A DNA stretch of 64,000 bases from Candidatus Leptovillus affinis. GTDB taxonomy: Bacteria; Chloroflexota; Anaerolineae; Promineifilales; Promineifilaceae. The notes under the pieces are model-generated. The model was not told the DNA's origin. It saw nothing but the letters and a program-made list of their open reading frames with translations, and did not search any database. The DNA lies in contig JADIYP010000006.1 in NCBI GenBank assembly GCA_016705235.1, positions 1,116,001 to 1,180,000 on the forward strand, in the 5' to 3' direction. This document shows, one piece after another, positions 34,020 through 42,337 of the stretch (position 1 is the stretch's first letter; each line of letters begins with the position of its first letter). A program made the position numbers and the translations under genes.

Positions 34020-37000
34020 TTAATCAGCCGCTTTGCGTAAAGACAAAAGGATGTCCTGGTCGCCGACGGTGATGGTTTGTTGGAAATCTGGCGTGGGGAG
34101 AGGAACGGCCGTTACCGTTAAGGCCAGCGTCTCCTGCTGCACATACGCCGCAAACGTCACCATCGCCGCCGCCACGTCGCCATCCGCCACATACCCCAGG
34201 TCTATCCGGTCCGAAATCTCCAAACCGGCATCTTTGCGCATGGTGTTGATGGCCCGCACAAGGTCGCGCGCGTACCCTTCCTGGACCAACTCCGGCGTCA
34301 GATGCGTATCCACCGCCACCGTTACACCTTTGTCGCTGGCCACCGCCAGACCGCCGCGCGCCTCCGTTTGCACCAGCACATCTTCGCCGGTCAGTTCGGC
34401 CGTCTTGTCGCCCAGTTCTACCACCAAATTTTGGCCCGCCTGCAACTGCCGCGCGGCCTGCGCCGGATCCAGCGATTCTAATGCCTGGCGAATCCGTGGG
34501 AAATCCTTGCCAAACTTCGGCCCCAGCACGCGGTTATTGGGCAGCAGTTTATAATCCACCAGTTCGCCCACCTCCGAGACAATCTCGATGGCCTTGACGT
34601 TGATTTCTTCTTGCAGGACATCGGCCAGTTCGACCAGATCTGCCTGTTCTTGCAAGCTGCCCACATTGACCCGCGCTTTGGCCAATGGCTGGCGCAGTTT
34701 CACATCGGCCGCGCCGCGCGCCGCCCGCCCCAACCCGGCCGTGACAATCGCCAGGCGCATCTTTGCCAGTAACGCCTGATCCAACGTGGCCGCATCAGCC
34801 TGCGGGTAGAAGCAGTGGTGGACACTGGCCGGGGCGTTATCGTCCACGCTGCGCACCAGATTTTGGTAAATCGCCTCTGTTACAAAGGGGACAAACGGGG
34901 CCAATAGTTTTACATAATCCACCAATACCTGATGCAATGTGGCGTAGGCGGCGTTTTTATCTTCGTCGGCTTCGCTCTTCCAGAACCGGCGGCGCGACCG
35001 GCGCACATACCAGTTTGAGAGATCGTCCAGGAAGGCTTCCAGGTGCTGGGTCGCTTTTTCGGAATCGTACACATCCAGCGCCGCCCGCGTGGCCAGAGTG
35101 GTCTCGGCCAGCCGCTCGACAATCCATTTGTCCATCTGGGCGTGGGCGGCGTTGGGGGAGGGCGGCGTATCTGAGCCGAAATCCGCATTCGGCTGCCAGT
35201 TGTCTAATTGGGCATAGCTGACAAAGAAGGAGTAGACGTTCCACAGCGGGATGAGGAAGCGGCGGCGGGTATCGTCGCCGACGTGATAACCAAAGCGCAG
35301 GTTTTGCTCTGGCTTGCAGCTTGCGTAGAGCCAGCGCATGGTGTCGGCGCCCATTTTGTCGGCCGCTTCGTTGAATTCGATCATGTTGCCGGAGGATTTG
35401 TGCATGTCACGGCCGTCTTCCGCCTGCAGCGTCGCGTAACCGAATAAATTCTTAAACGGTCCTACGCCATCGGCCATGAGCGTGCTTTGCGCCAGCAAAC
35501 TGTAGAACCAGTTGCGGAACTGGCCGGGGAAACTTTCGCTGATCCAATCGGCCGGATACCACTTTTCCCAATACTCACGGTCGGCGCTGTAGTGGATGGT
35601 GCTAATGCCCACAATCCCCGCATCCAGCCAGGGATTGCCCACGTCCTTGATGCGCTCGACCGGCTGGCCGCAGTTGGGACAGGCGATTTTTACGCCGTCA
35701 ATGTACGGCCGGTGCGGCGTGTGGCCGTCAAATTCGTCCCACCCTTCAATGGCGCGTTCTTTTAATTCTTCGCGGCTGCCGACAATGTGGAAGTGGCCGC
35801 ATGCCTGGCATTCGTAGATGGGCAGCGCCAGGCCATAGTACCGCTTTTTGCTGATCATCCAGTCGTGCATGTTGCGCAGCCAATCTTGCTCGCGGTCGTA
35901 GCCAAAGCTGGGATACCAGTTCGCCTGATCGACCGAGTCCATGATTTGGTAACGGAAGCTGGCGGCTTTTTCAACGGCCGTTACCGCTTCGCGCGGTTTG
36001 TCATACAACTCGCCCATGCTGATAAACCATTCGTCCACCAGCCGGTAAACCAGCTCGCTGCCACAGCGCCAGCAGTGCGGGTAGCGGTGGGCGTATCGCT
36101 GTTTGCGATAATACACGCCCTTGCCATGCAAATTCTCAAAGATTGCCGGAGCCACGTCATGGGCCGATTGGCCGACCAGCCAATCAAACCCGTCTTTGTA
36201 GATGCCGTTTTCATCCAGCGGCGCGATGACCGGCAGATTAAATTCTTTGCCCAGCCCAAAGTCTTCCGCGCCGCAGCCCGGAGCGATGTGGACAATGCCG
36301 GTTCCTTCATCGGCGCCCACTTCTTTCCAGGCGATGACGCGGTGGGTGTAATTCATTTCGGCAAAGGCAGCCTGCGCGGCCGGCAGTTCATCGAAGGGGC
36401 CGCTGTATTCCCAGCCGAGCATATCTTCGCCTTTGAGCCTGCCCACCACTTCCACCTTGCCGGTGAGCGATTGTTTCATCGCTTCTTCAGCCAGGTAATA
36501 GGTCCAGCCATCTTCGGCCTGGACTTTGACATAGACCAATTCTGGCCCCACGGCCGCGGCCACGTTGCTGGTGAGCGTCCAGGGGGTTGTGGTCCAGACA
36601 AGCAGAGCTTCCTTATCGGAAACCCCAAGGGTCTCAGAAGACCCTTGGGGTTTGTTTGTGATGGGAAAGCGCACATAAACCGACTCGTGAGTGACTTCCT
36701 GGTAGCCTTCGGTAACGATTTCGTGCTGGCTGATGCCGGTGCCGCAGCGGGCGCACCAGGGCATCACATCGCGCCCTTTGTAAACCCAACCGCGATCGAA
36801 GCATTTCTTGAGGAAAGCCCAAATCTGGTAGTTGTTCTCGTCGCTGAAGGTGAAGTAGGAGCCGCCCATTTGTGGCATACCCAACTGGCCGACCACCTGC
36901 TCCACCGTGCCGGTGACTGGCCCTTTTGGCCCTTGCACAGTCACTTGTTGGTACGGATTTTCGGTGAGCATGTCGCGCAGGCGGCGCAGCACGGCCGGAT

Positions 37001-37451
37001 CGTTCCAATCCATCCAGTAGCCCAGGCGGATGGATTGCTCGGTCTGCACGGCCGAATAGTTGAGGACCTGATGTTTGCATTCGTTGGTGAATTTGGCCAG
37101 GCCGAATTTCTCGATTTCCCGCTTGCTGTTGAAGCCGAGGCGCTTTTCGACGTTGACTTCGACCCAGAGACCCTGGCAGTCGAACCCGTTTTGCCAGCGT
37201 TCGTTTTTGCCCAGCATGGCGTGGTAACGCTGGTAAAGGTCTTTGTAGGTGCGGCCCCAGGCGTGGTGGACGCCCATGGGGTTGTTGGCGGTGATGGGAC
37301 CGTCGATAAAGCTGAAGATGCCGTACTCTTTTTCAGTTGCGGCGCGCAGGCGGCGCAGTTCGTTGAACGCGTCGGTTTTTTGCCAGTAATCGAGGATGTC
37401 ATACTCGAGTTTTACGAAGTCTACTTTGTTGGATACATCTTGAAAGCCCAT
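34020..37451 (-). CDS. ileS: Isoleucyl-tRNA synthetase, variant HIGH motif (GVHH)
   Basis: A 1143-residue class I synthetase. The catalytic signature reads NPMGVHHAWGRTYKD, so the HIGH motif is GVHH at residues 60-63; the KMSKS loop is MHKSSGN near residue 685. WTTTPWTLTSNVA marks the editing domain, and two C-x2-C pairs (WCARCG, HCWRCG) plus YECQACG and CPNCG suggest zinc sites. The C-terminal anticodon-binding region is long, as in type 2 IleRS. GxHH has been described in some type 2 enzymes with very high mupirocin resistance. Residues about 266-280 come from a palindromic insert (36620-36653). Confidence 0.93.
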   Translation of the reverse strand: MGFQDVSNKVDFVKLEYDILDYWQKTDAFNELRRLRAATEKEYGIFSFIDGPITANNPMGVHHAWGRTYKDLYQRYHAMLGKNERWQNGFDCQGLWVEVNVEKRLGFNSKREIEKFGLAKFTNECKHQVLNYSAVQTEQSIRLGYWMDWNDPAVLRRLRDMLTENPYQQVTVQGPKGPVTGTVEQVVGQLGMPQMGGSYFTFSDENNYQIWAFLKKCFDRGWVYKGRDVMPWCARCGTGISQHEIVTEGYQEVTHESVYVRFPITNKPQGSSETLGVSDKEALLVWTTTPWTLTSNVAAAVGPELVYVKVQAEDGWTYYLAEEAMKQSLTGKVEVVGRLKGEDMLGWEYSGPFDELPAAQAAFAEMNYTHRVIAWKEVGADEGTGIVHIAPGCGAEDFGLGKEFNLPVIAPLDENGIYKDGFDWLVGQSAHDVAPAIFENLHGKGVYYRKQRYAHRYPHCWRCGSELVYRLVDEWFISMGELYDKPREAVTAVEKAASFRYQIMDSVDQANWYPSFGYDREQDWLRNMHDWMISKKRYYGLALPIYECQACGHFHIVGSREELKERAIEGWDEFDGHTPHRPYIDGVKIACPNCGQPVERIKDVGNPWLDAGIVGISTIHYSADREYWEKWYPADWISESFPGQFRNWFYSLLAQSTLMADGVGPFKNLFGYATLQAEDGRDMHKSSGNMIEFNEAADKMGADTMRWLYASCKPEQNLRFGYHVGDDTRRRFLIPLWNVYSFFVSYAQLDNWQPNADFGSDTPPSPNAAHAQMDKWIVERLAETTLATRAALDVYDSEKATQHLEAFLDDLSNWYVRRSRRRFWKSEADEDKNAAYATLHQVLVDYVKLLAPFVPFVTEAIYQNLVRSVDDNAPASVHHCFYPQADAATLDQALLAKMRLAIVTAGLGRAARGAADVKLRQPLAKARVNVGSLQEQADLVELADVLQEEINVKAIEIVSEVGELVDYKLLPNNRVLGPKFGKDFPRIRQALESLDPAQAARQLQAGQNLVVELGDKTAELTGEDVLVQTEARGGLAVASDKGVTVAVDTHLTPELVQEGYARDLVRAINTMRKDAGLEISDRIDLGYVADGDVAAAMVTFAAYVQQETLALTVTAVPLPTPDFQQTITVGDQDILLSLRKAAD
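36620..36653. repeat. 34-bp hairpin inside the ileS reading frame
   Basis: AAACCCCAAGGGTC (36620-36633), loop TCAGAA, and GACCCTTGGGGTTT (36640-36653) form a perfect 14-bp stem. On the ileS strand it codes for NKPQGSSETLGV in frame, between FPIT and DKEALLVWTTTPWTL, a place where other IleRS proteins have a short loop. The arms match the core of the 28.1 kb repeats. Confidence 0.9.
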
Positions 37452-37542
37452 AATTTTTCTCCATTTCGGATGGTTGATTTCGGATTTTGGATGTGGGAAC
37501 GGCCGTTATCTTTACCCATTCTCACCAATTAAAAACCTTAAC

Positions 37543-37572
37543 GCAAAGGTGCAAAGGTGCAAAGGTGCAAAG
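37543..37572. repeat. Short tandem repeat, GCAAAGGT units
   Basis: Three and three-quarter copies of the 8-base unit GCAAAGGT lie upstream of ileS, between it and the unknown gene. About 40 bases later a CCTTTGC word occurs in CTTGGCGTCCTTTGCG, a partial reverse complement. No function is apparent. Confidence 0.8.
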
Positions 37573-37677
37573 AAACGGTTGAAAAGAGGGCGCGACGCTT
37601 TGCGCCCTTTGCTTCTTGGCGTCCTTTGCGTTGAAACTCTTCTTTATTTTCGAGATAACGTCTGGCCATTTCATATT

Positions 37678-38376
37678 TCACCTGTTTTGATACCAGATTT
37701 CTTGCACAGCCACGGCCGTTAACCCATCATCTCTCATCATGCCCAATGGCCAGCCATTTTCCGCGCTGCGCTGAATGATGCGCCAGTGGCCCTCGCCCCA
37801 CGACAATTTACAGGGCGAATAGGAGCGCACTTTACCTGCTGCGGTCATCTCCATGAAATCGGCAATAAGCATAAAATACTCAAAGTCCACCACCTGCACC
37901 GCCAGCGTGTCCGGCCCGCCGATCTGGCCGTGGAGGGTAACGGCCGTTTTCGGTTCGTTCCCGCGCCAGCCGGCAAAATGCAGCCCGGCCACCGACGGAA
38001 ACCAGAAGCGGTAACCTTTAGGCAGGTCCACCACCTGCTCGGAATCTTCGCCGTTGACGGTGCGCGTGGCGGTAACGGCCGTTTCCGCCAAAACCACGTC
38101 GCCCACCACTTGCAGCCCGCCAGCCGCCTGCTCCCACAAGCGATATTTTAACCGCTCCACCTGCCCGTCAGGATTTACCACCGCGTGATACAGATACGTG
38201 TGTCCTGACGGCGCAGCGCGAGCGTCCAGATCGACGCGCAAAAACTGGTAGCCATCGGTAACGGCCGTCAGCCGCCAATGCTCTACCGCGCCGGTGGCAC
38301 GGCCGTCTCGCTCATACCGGTATTGCCCGGCGGCGATCACCTGCTCATAAGGCTGCTCTTTGATGATGAATCTCAT
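37678..38376 (-). CDS. Hypothetical protein, unknown function
   Basis: A 232-residue soluble protein with no signal peptide or membrane helix. It is rich in beta-strand-like stretches with many aromatic residues (HWRLTAVTDGYQFLRVDL, YRFWFPSVAGLHFAGW) and resembles a barrel-like lipid- or ligand-binding fold, but I do not recognise the family. It lies 57 bases after the AlaX gene on the same strand and may share its T-box-controlled transcript. Confidence 0.7.
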   Translation of the reverse strand: MRFIIKEQPYEQVIAAGQYRYERDGRATGAVEHWRLTAVTDGYQFLRVDLDARAAPSGHTYLYHAVVNPDGQVERLKYRLWEQAAGGLQVVGDVVLAETAVTATRTVNGEDSEQVVDLPKGYRFWFPSVAGLHFAGWRGNEPKTAVTLHGQIGGPDTLAVQVVDFEYFMLIADFMEMTAAGKVRSYSPCKLSWGEGHWRIIQRSAENGWPLGMMRDDGLTAVAVQEIWYQNR

Positions 38377-38433
38377 AACTAAATCGTGATCGAGATCAAG
38401 CGTTGGGGCAAGAGTGAAGTCTCTCGCTCTGGC

Positions 38434-39144
38434 TCAAGCCTCTAGCTCCACGTAGATGCGTTTGTTGATTTTGCCTTTGCTCTTGTAATCGACAATGCGC
38501 ATCCGCCCCACTTCGCGGGTATTGGCGACGTGCGTACCGCCGTCGGCCTGCAAATCCAGGCCCACCAGTTCCACTGTGCGCACTTCGGCAATGCCGGCCG
38601 GCAGCAAATTGATTTTGGTGCGGATCAGATCAGGAATTTGGAAGGCTTCTTCGCGGGGCAAAATTTGCACGCGCACGTCTCGCGCCGCGGCTACTTCGCG
38701 GTTAACGGCCGTTTCTATCTCCGCCACCAACTCCTGACGCATGGTCTCAAATTCAAAATCCATGCGCCCCTGAAGCGGGTCCATGTTGCCGCCCGTCACC
38801 TGCGCGCCATAATCGCGCCAGACCACGCCGCACAAAATATGCATGGCTGTGTGGGTGCGCATAAGCTGGTAGCGGCGGGGCCAATCAAGCTGCCCGGTAA
38901 CGGCCGTGCCCACCGCCGGCAGCTCGCCAGCCATAAAATGCACCACCTGGCCGTTTACTTTGGCAACTTTGGTGATGGGGTAGGCGCGGGAAACGGCCGT
39001 GAGCGTCCCTGTGTCGTGCGGCTGCCCGCCGCCGCCGGGATAAAAAGCAGTGCGATCCAGCAGGACGCCTCCTTCTACCTGGGCTGTCACCTGGGCGGCA
39101 AATTCCTGCAAATAAGCGTCTGTCTGAAACAGTAAATCGGTCAT
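38434..39144 (-). CDS. Alanyl-tRNA editing protein, AlaX type
   Basis: A 236-residue free-standing editing domain that removes serine or glycine from misacylated tRNA-Ala. AFYPGGGGQPHDTGTL is the glycine-rich motif of AlaX-M, RTHTAMHIL gives H-x3-H zinc ligands, and QADGGTHVANTREVG the second half of the site. The residue equal to cysteine of CGGTH in AlaRS is aspartate here. ATG 39144 follows AGGA; a longer frame reads through the repeat-rich leader. A T-box leader lies upstream, so expression probably rises when tRNA-Ala is uncharged. Confidence 0.92.
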   Translation of the reverse strand: MTDLLFQTDAYLQEFAAQVTAQVEGGVLLDRTAFYPGGGGQPHDTGTLTAVSRAYPITKVAKVNGQVVHFMAGELPAVGTAVTGQLDWPRRYQLMRTHTAMHILCGVVWRDYGAQVTGGNMDPLQGRMDFEFETMRQELVAEIETAVNREVAAARDVRVQILPREEAFQIPDLIRTKINLLPAGIAEVRTVELVGLDLQADGGTHVANTREVGRMRIVDYKSKGKINKRIYVELEA

Positions 39145-39145
39145 T

Positions 39146-39205
39146 TTGTTAGTCCTGTAGTCGAGTAGTCTTGTAGTCTTTAGTCTTGTAGTCTTGTAGT
39201 TGGGA
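39146..39205. repeat. Tandem GACTACAA-type repeats between T-box and AlaX
   Basis: On the minus strand the leader between terminator and AlaX start consists of several imperfect copies of GACTACAA (for example GACTACAAGACTACAAGACT). They are not coding and lie just upstream of the AlaX ribosome-binding site. Confidence 0.7.
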
Positions 39206-39239
39206 AGTCTCCGACTATTCAACTAGAAGAGCCATAGAC

Positions 39240-39600
39240 TCAATAAAAAACGCCTTCATCCCAACAATGGGACGAAGGCGCATAGTCTCCGTGGTACCAC
39301 CCAAATTCCTGGTTTGCGACCAGGCTCTCGGTCAACAACGACGGCCGTGGCCGTTTATTGTCGCGGCCCCGATAACGTGGGGCGAATCCGGCTGAGCTTA
39401 CTAGGCGTAAATCATAACGGCCGTTCAGTCAGCGGCTCCGGAGGGATTTTCATCCGCCTGTTTGTGCCTGACTTTCACCCACACAGGCTCGCTTGCCAAA
39501 CAAGAGTCGAATTACTCGTCTCCATCAAAGCTTTTTGTTATCGAACTGGGGTGCATTATGCCAAAACGGCCGTTGAAAGTCAAACACACCCATGACTTTG
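39240..39600 (-). promoter_or_regulatory. T-box riboswitch leader of the AlaX gene
   Basis: Read on the minus strand, a stem I start (GATGGAGACGAGTAA) is followed by paired segments, then the T-box sequence GGTGGTACCACGGAG at about 39287-39301, then a terminator: CGCCTTCGTCCCA, loop TTGT, TGGGATGAAGGCG, TTTTTT (39280-39245). These are the defining parts of a transcriptional T-box. Binding of uncharged tRNA would favour the antiterminator. Alanine-compatible triplets (GCC/GCT) lie around 39430-39437 in the stem I region, but I cannot fix the specifier. It ends about 95 bases before the AlaX start. Confidence 0.9.
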
Positions 39601-39601
39601 G

Positions 39602-39630
39602 TATAATAAACAAAGCAATAGTGTAGACAA
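39602..39630 (-). promoter_or_regulatory. Promoter candidate of the T-box transcript
   Basis: On the minus strand TTGTCT (39630-39625) and ATTATA (39607-39602) are 17 bases apart, a fair match to a vegetative promoter, placed immediately upstream of the T-box stem I. Confidence 0.55.
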
Positions 39631-39786
39631 CCCAAATTGCTTGTGATAACCTTACAATCACGAATCAATGCTTTACTTGTAAGGGAAAAGATGAGCAACC
39701 AGTTTTCAGTTCAATATCATGACAATGAAAAATAAACCCTGAAGACTGTCTCAAGATCCTGTTTCTGCGAAAACCGAGGATTTGGA

Positions 39787-40188
39787 ATGGCCGAAGACCT
39801 AAAAAAAGTGGTTTGCATCGAAGACGAACTAGAAATGATCGAATTGGTCAAGCTCATACTGGGCCGCAACAAATTCGAAGTTACCGGCGCAGTTGGCGGG
39901 CACGAGGGACTCATAAAAATAGCTGACATCAAACCCGATCTTGTCTTGTTAGATCTCATGATGCCGGAAATGGATGGGTGGGAGGTATATCAAAAAATGA
40001 AAGCCTCCGAAGAAATGCGCGATATTCCGGTTATCGTCGTCACCGCCAAGGCGCAAAGCATCGACCGCGTACTCGGTCTGCACATCGCCCGCGTCGATGA
40101 TTACATTACGAAGCCCTTCGGTCCGCAAGAGTTAATCGACAGCGTTGAACGCATCATCCGCACGCACGCCAAAGAGCGCACCCGCTAA
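39787..40188 (+). CDS. Single-domain response regulator
   Basis: A 133-residue receiver protein: acidic cluster EDE near residue 12, phospho-acceptor aspartate in VLLDLMMPEMDGW, VVTAKA and YITKPFGPQEL. There is no output domain. It should act through protein contacts. Its nearest signalling neighbours are the receiver at 41.5 kb and the histidine kinase at 45.5 kb. It ends at a clear terminator. Confidence 0.93.
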   Translation: MAEDLKKVVCIEDELEMIELVKLILGRNKFEVTGAVGGHEGLIKIADIKPDLVLLDLMMPEMDGWEVYQKMKASEEMRDIPVIVVTAKAQSIDRVLGLHIARVDDYITKPFGPQELIDSVERIIRTHAKERTR

Positions 40189-40213
40189 TCCGTAAAAATT
40201 TATTGATACGCCC

Positions 40214-40244
40214 AAAAGCCCGCCTGAAAAGTCGGGCTTTTTAT
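40214..40244 (+). terminator. Rho-independent terminator
   Basis: AAAAGCCCG (40214-40222) and CGGGCTTTT (40233-40241) form a 9-bp stem followed by T residues, after the receiver gene. Confidence 0.85.
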
Positions 40245-40414
40245 TTCATGGGCGCAACAAAGCGATACGGCCGTGTTCCCCCTCCCACACGCAATCACCC
40301 CGTACCCCCTCCTCTATCATTTCAGGTATTCGTCTCAATCTGCTATACTGGCAACATCATCAATCGAACAAACTTTCAATCAAATTCATCCCAACAATAA
40401 TCAGTGAGGTAACG

Positions 40415-41257
40415 TTGTATATACGATTTTGGGGAGTTCGCGGCACAATCCCAACACCAGGCCCAGATACCATTCGCATTGGTGGCAATACATCCTGCAT
40501 TGAAGTGCGCACATCAGACGATCAATTGATTATTCTCGACGCAGGCTCCGGCATTTTACCCCTGGGCCGACACCTGCTAAAACATAACCCCGGTCGTATT
40601 ATTGGCAATATCCTCATCAGCCACACCCACTGGGACCACATTCAAGGTTTCCCATTCTTCGCCCCCGTGTGGGGCCGCACCAACCGATTCGTTCTGGTAG
40701 GCCGTAAACGGGTCGGTCAGCGCCTGGAAGAAATCGTCGCCGGACAATTTCTGGAACCTTACCTGCCCTTTGCCTACAAATCACTGCCCGCAGATTTGCT
40801 CGTCAAAGAAGTGTCTGACGGCGAAAGCATCATCATCGGCGAAAACACGCGTGTAGAAGTAGCCTTGATGAATCATCCTGGCGGCTGCCTCGGTTTTCGC
40901 ATTGAGGATAACGGCGTTGTGCTGGCTTACTGCTGTGATGTGGGGCATGATACCGATCATTTCGATACGGCCGTGCTAAAATTGGCCCATAATGCCGACC
41001 TCCTCATACACGATTCCCATTTTGGGACCATCGAAGAGCGAAACCAGCGCACCGACTGGGGGCACAGCACCTGGCAAGAAGCGGCGCAAATCGCCATGGA
41101 AGCCGGCGTAAAAAAACTGGCCCTCTTCCATTACTCCCCTGATCTTAGCGATGATGCTGTTGACCAAATCTTAGACAAAGCGCGACAGGTTTTCCCACAA
41201 ACCTTTTTAAGCCGCGAGGGCTTAGAAATTAACCTGCCCCTTACGCAATTACCATAA
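40415..41257 (+). CDS. MBL-fold metal-dependent hydrolase
   Basis: A 280-residue metallo-beta-lactamase-fold enzyme. YIRFWGVRGTIPTPG and IGGNTSCIEV open it, ILISHTHWDHIQG is the H-x-H-x-D-H metal site, and LIHDSHF and FHYSPDLSDDAVD supply further ligands. The pattern resembles phosphodiesterase-like members (cyclic nucleotide or phosphonate type) that act in signalling, but the substrate cannot be fixed. The start is TTG, five bases after GAGG. Confidence 0.88.
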   Translation: MYIRFWGVRGTIPTPGPDTIRIGGNTSCIEVRTSDDQLIILDAGSGILPLGRHLLKHNPGRIIGNILISHTHWDHIQGFPFFAPVWGRTNRFVLVGRKRVGQRLEEIVAGQFLEPYLPFAYKSLPADLLVKEVSDGESIIIGENTRVEVALMNHPGGCLGFRIEDNGVVLAYCCDVGHDTDHFDTAVLKLAHNADLLIHDSHFGTIEERNQRTDWGHSTWQEAAQIAMEAGVKKLALFHYSPDLSDDAVDQILDKARQVFPQTFLSREGLEINLPLTQLP

Positions 41258-41507
41258 GGCAATCAAAATAGCCACTGAACCGGTGATTCCAATTGCTATT
41301 ACTCCAGATTTGATTAAAATTAGGTCTACAGTACTATTAACACACTATTCACACATCACCTGATCATAGAATCTTCGGGCCGCACAATGACACATTTTCT
41401 TAAAAATCCTGGCCAACACGCATTTTCTCCCCAGAAGAAATCTTGTGGCATGTTTAGCTGGCCTAATCCAAGAAGTGCATCATCTTCTGGGAAATGGTAG
41501 TATTGCT

Positions 41508-41933
41508 ATGTCTGGAGACTATTCAGGTTTTTTACGTATTTTGGGAGATGTTTTGACTCAATCGGTTTTAATTGTTGATGATGAGCCAATGGCTCGCACA
41601 TTGCTGCGGCTGATGTTAGTACGGGCGGGGTTTAATGTTGCCGAAGCAGAAGATGGGTATGATGCCTTAAATAAGGTAAAACAAAATCAACCGGACATTA
41701 TTTTACTCGATGTCATGATGCCCGGAATGGATGGATTTACTGTCTGTGAAACGCTGCGCCGGGAACAAACAACCTCCACGCTTCCCGTGATCATGCTAAG
41801 CGCAAAGACGGATTTGGACAGTATCAACAAAGGTCTCCGGGTAGGCGCCACCAAATACCTGACAAAACCGATTTCACCAGAAGATTTAACCCGGCATGTC
41901 AAAGAAGTGCTGGATCTCAACCCAATCGGTTAG
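41508..41933 (+). CDS. Single-domain response regulator
   Basis: A receiver protein of about 141 residues. VLIVDDEPMARTLL gives the acidic pair, IILLDVMMPGMDGF the phospho-acceptor, VIMLSAKTD and KYLTKPISPEDL the remaining active-site residues. The start is uncertain: ATG 41508, GTG 41445, or TTG 41553, the last with GGGAG at good spacing and giving the shortest, most typical CheY-like protein. No output domain. Confidence 0.9.
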   Translation: MSGDYSGFLRILGDVLTQSVLIVDDEPMARTLLRLMLVRAGFNVAEAEDGYDALNKVKQNQPDIILLDVMMPGMDGFTVCETLRREQTTSTLPVIMLSAKTDLDSINKGLRVGATKYLTKPISPEDLTRHVKEVLDLNPIG

Positions 41934-42037
41934 CTTCCAGGCAACGGCCGTTTCCCGCCCATTTGGTTGCCTTCTCGGATTATTGTGATAAAAAACACAA
42001 AGGTTTGCAACTGTATATTTTTTGGAGGCTTAAAGTT

Positions 42038-42235
42038 ATGCTGATCAAGCGATTAATTCTGGCAGTCATCTCAATTGTTTTCGGCGTCGTCACCACATTT
42101 GGCATCCTCATATTTGTCGGCACCGATTACGAAACCTTTGGTTTTGGCTATTTCTTCTTCACTTCCTTAGCCCTGGCCTGTTTCCTGGCCATCTGGCTAG
42201 ATAAATTTATGGACACGAAGATTTTGCCCAAATAA
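42038..42235 (+). CDS. Small two-helix membrane protein, unknown
   Basis: A 65-residue protein with two hydrophobic helices (about 7-27 and 33-53) and a basic end (DTKILPK). ATG 42038 is supported by TTGGAGG nine bases upstream; a longer frame lacks a ribosome-binding site. Followed by a terminator. Function unknown. Confidence 0.7.
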   Translation: MLIKRLILAVISIVFGVVTTFGILIFVGTDYETFGFGYFFFTSLALACFLAIWLDKFMDTKILPK

Positions 42236-42266
42236 GCGCAGCTTATGCCAAACCCTTTCGCTGCAT

Positions 42267-42299
42267 AAAGACCTCCACGCTGCACAACGGGGGTCTTTT
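42267..42299 (+). terminator. Rho-independent terminator
   Basis: AAAGACCTCC (42267-42276) pairs with GGGGGTCTTT (42289-42298) with one wobble, then TTTTG; it separates the small membrane protein gene from folD. Confidence 0.8.
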
Positions 42300-42337
42300 G
42301 CTTTTATTTACCCAACCCACAAAAGGAACCACACATA

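Noticed and set aside
35787..37532. A 581-residue open frame opposite ileS
   Set aside because: It lies entirely within the complement of a certain gene, its product is low in complexity with no family motif, and high GC at codon positions explains its length.
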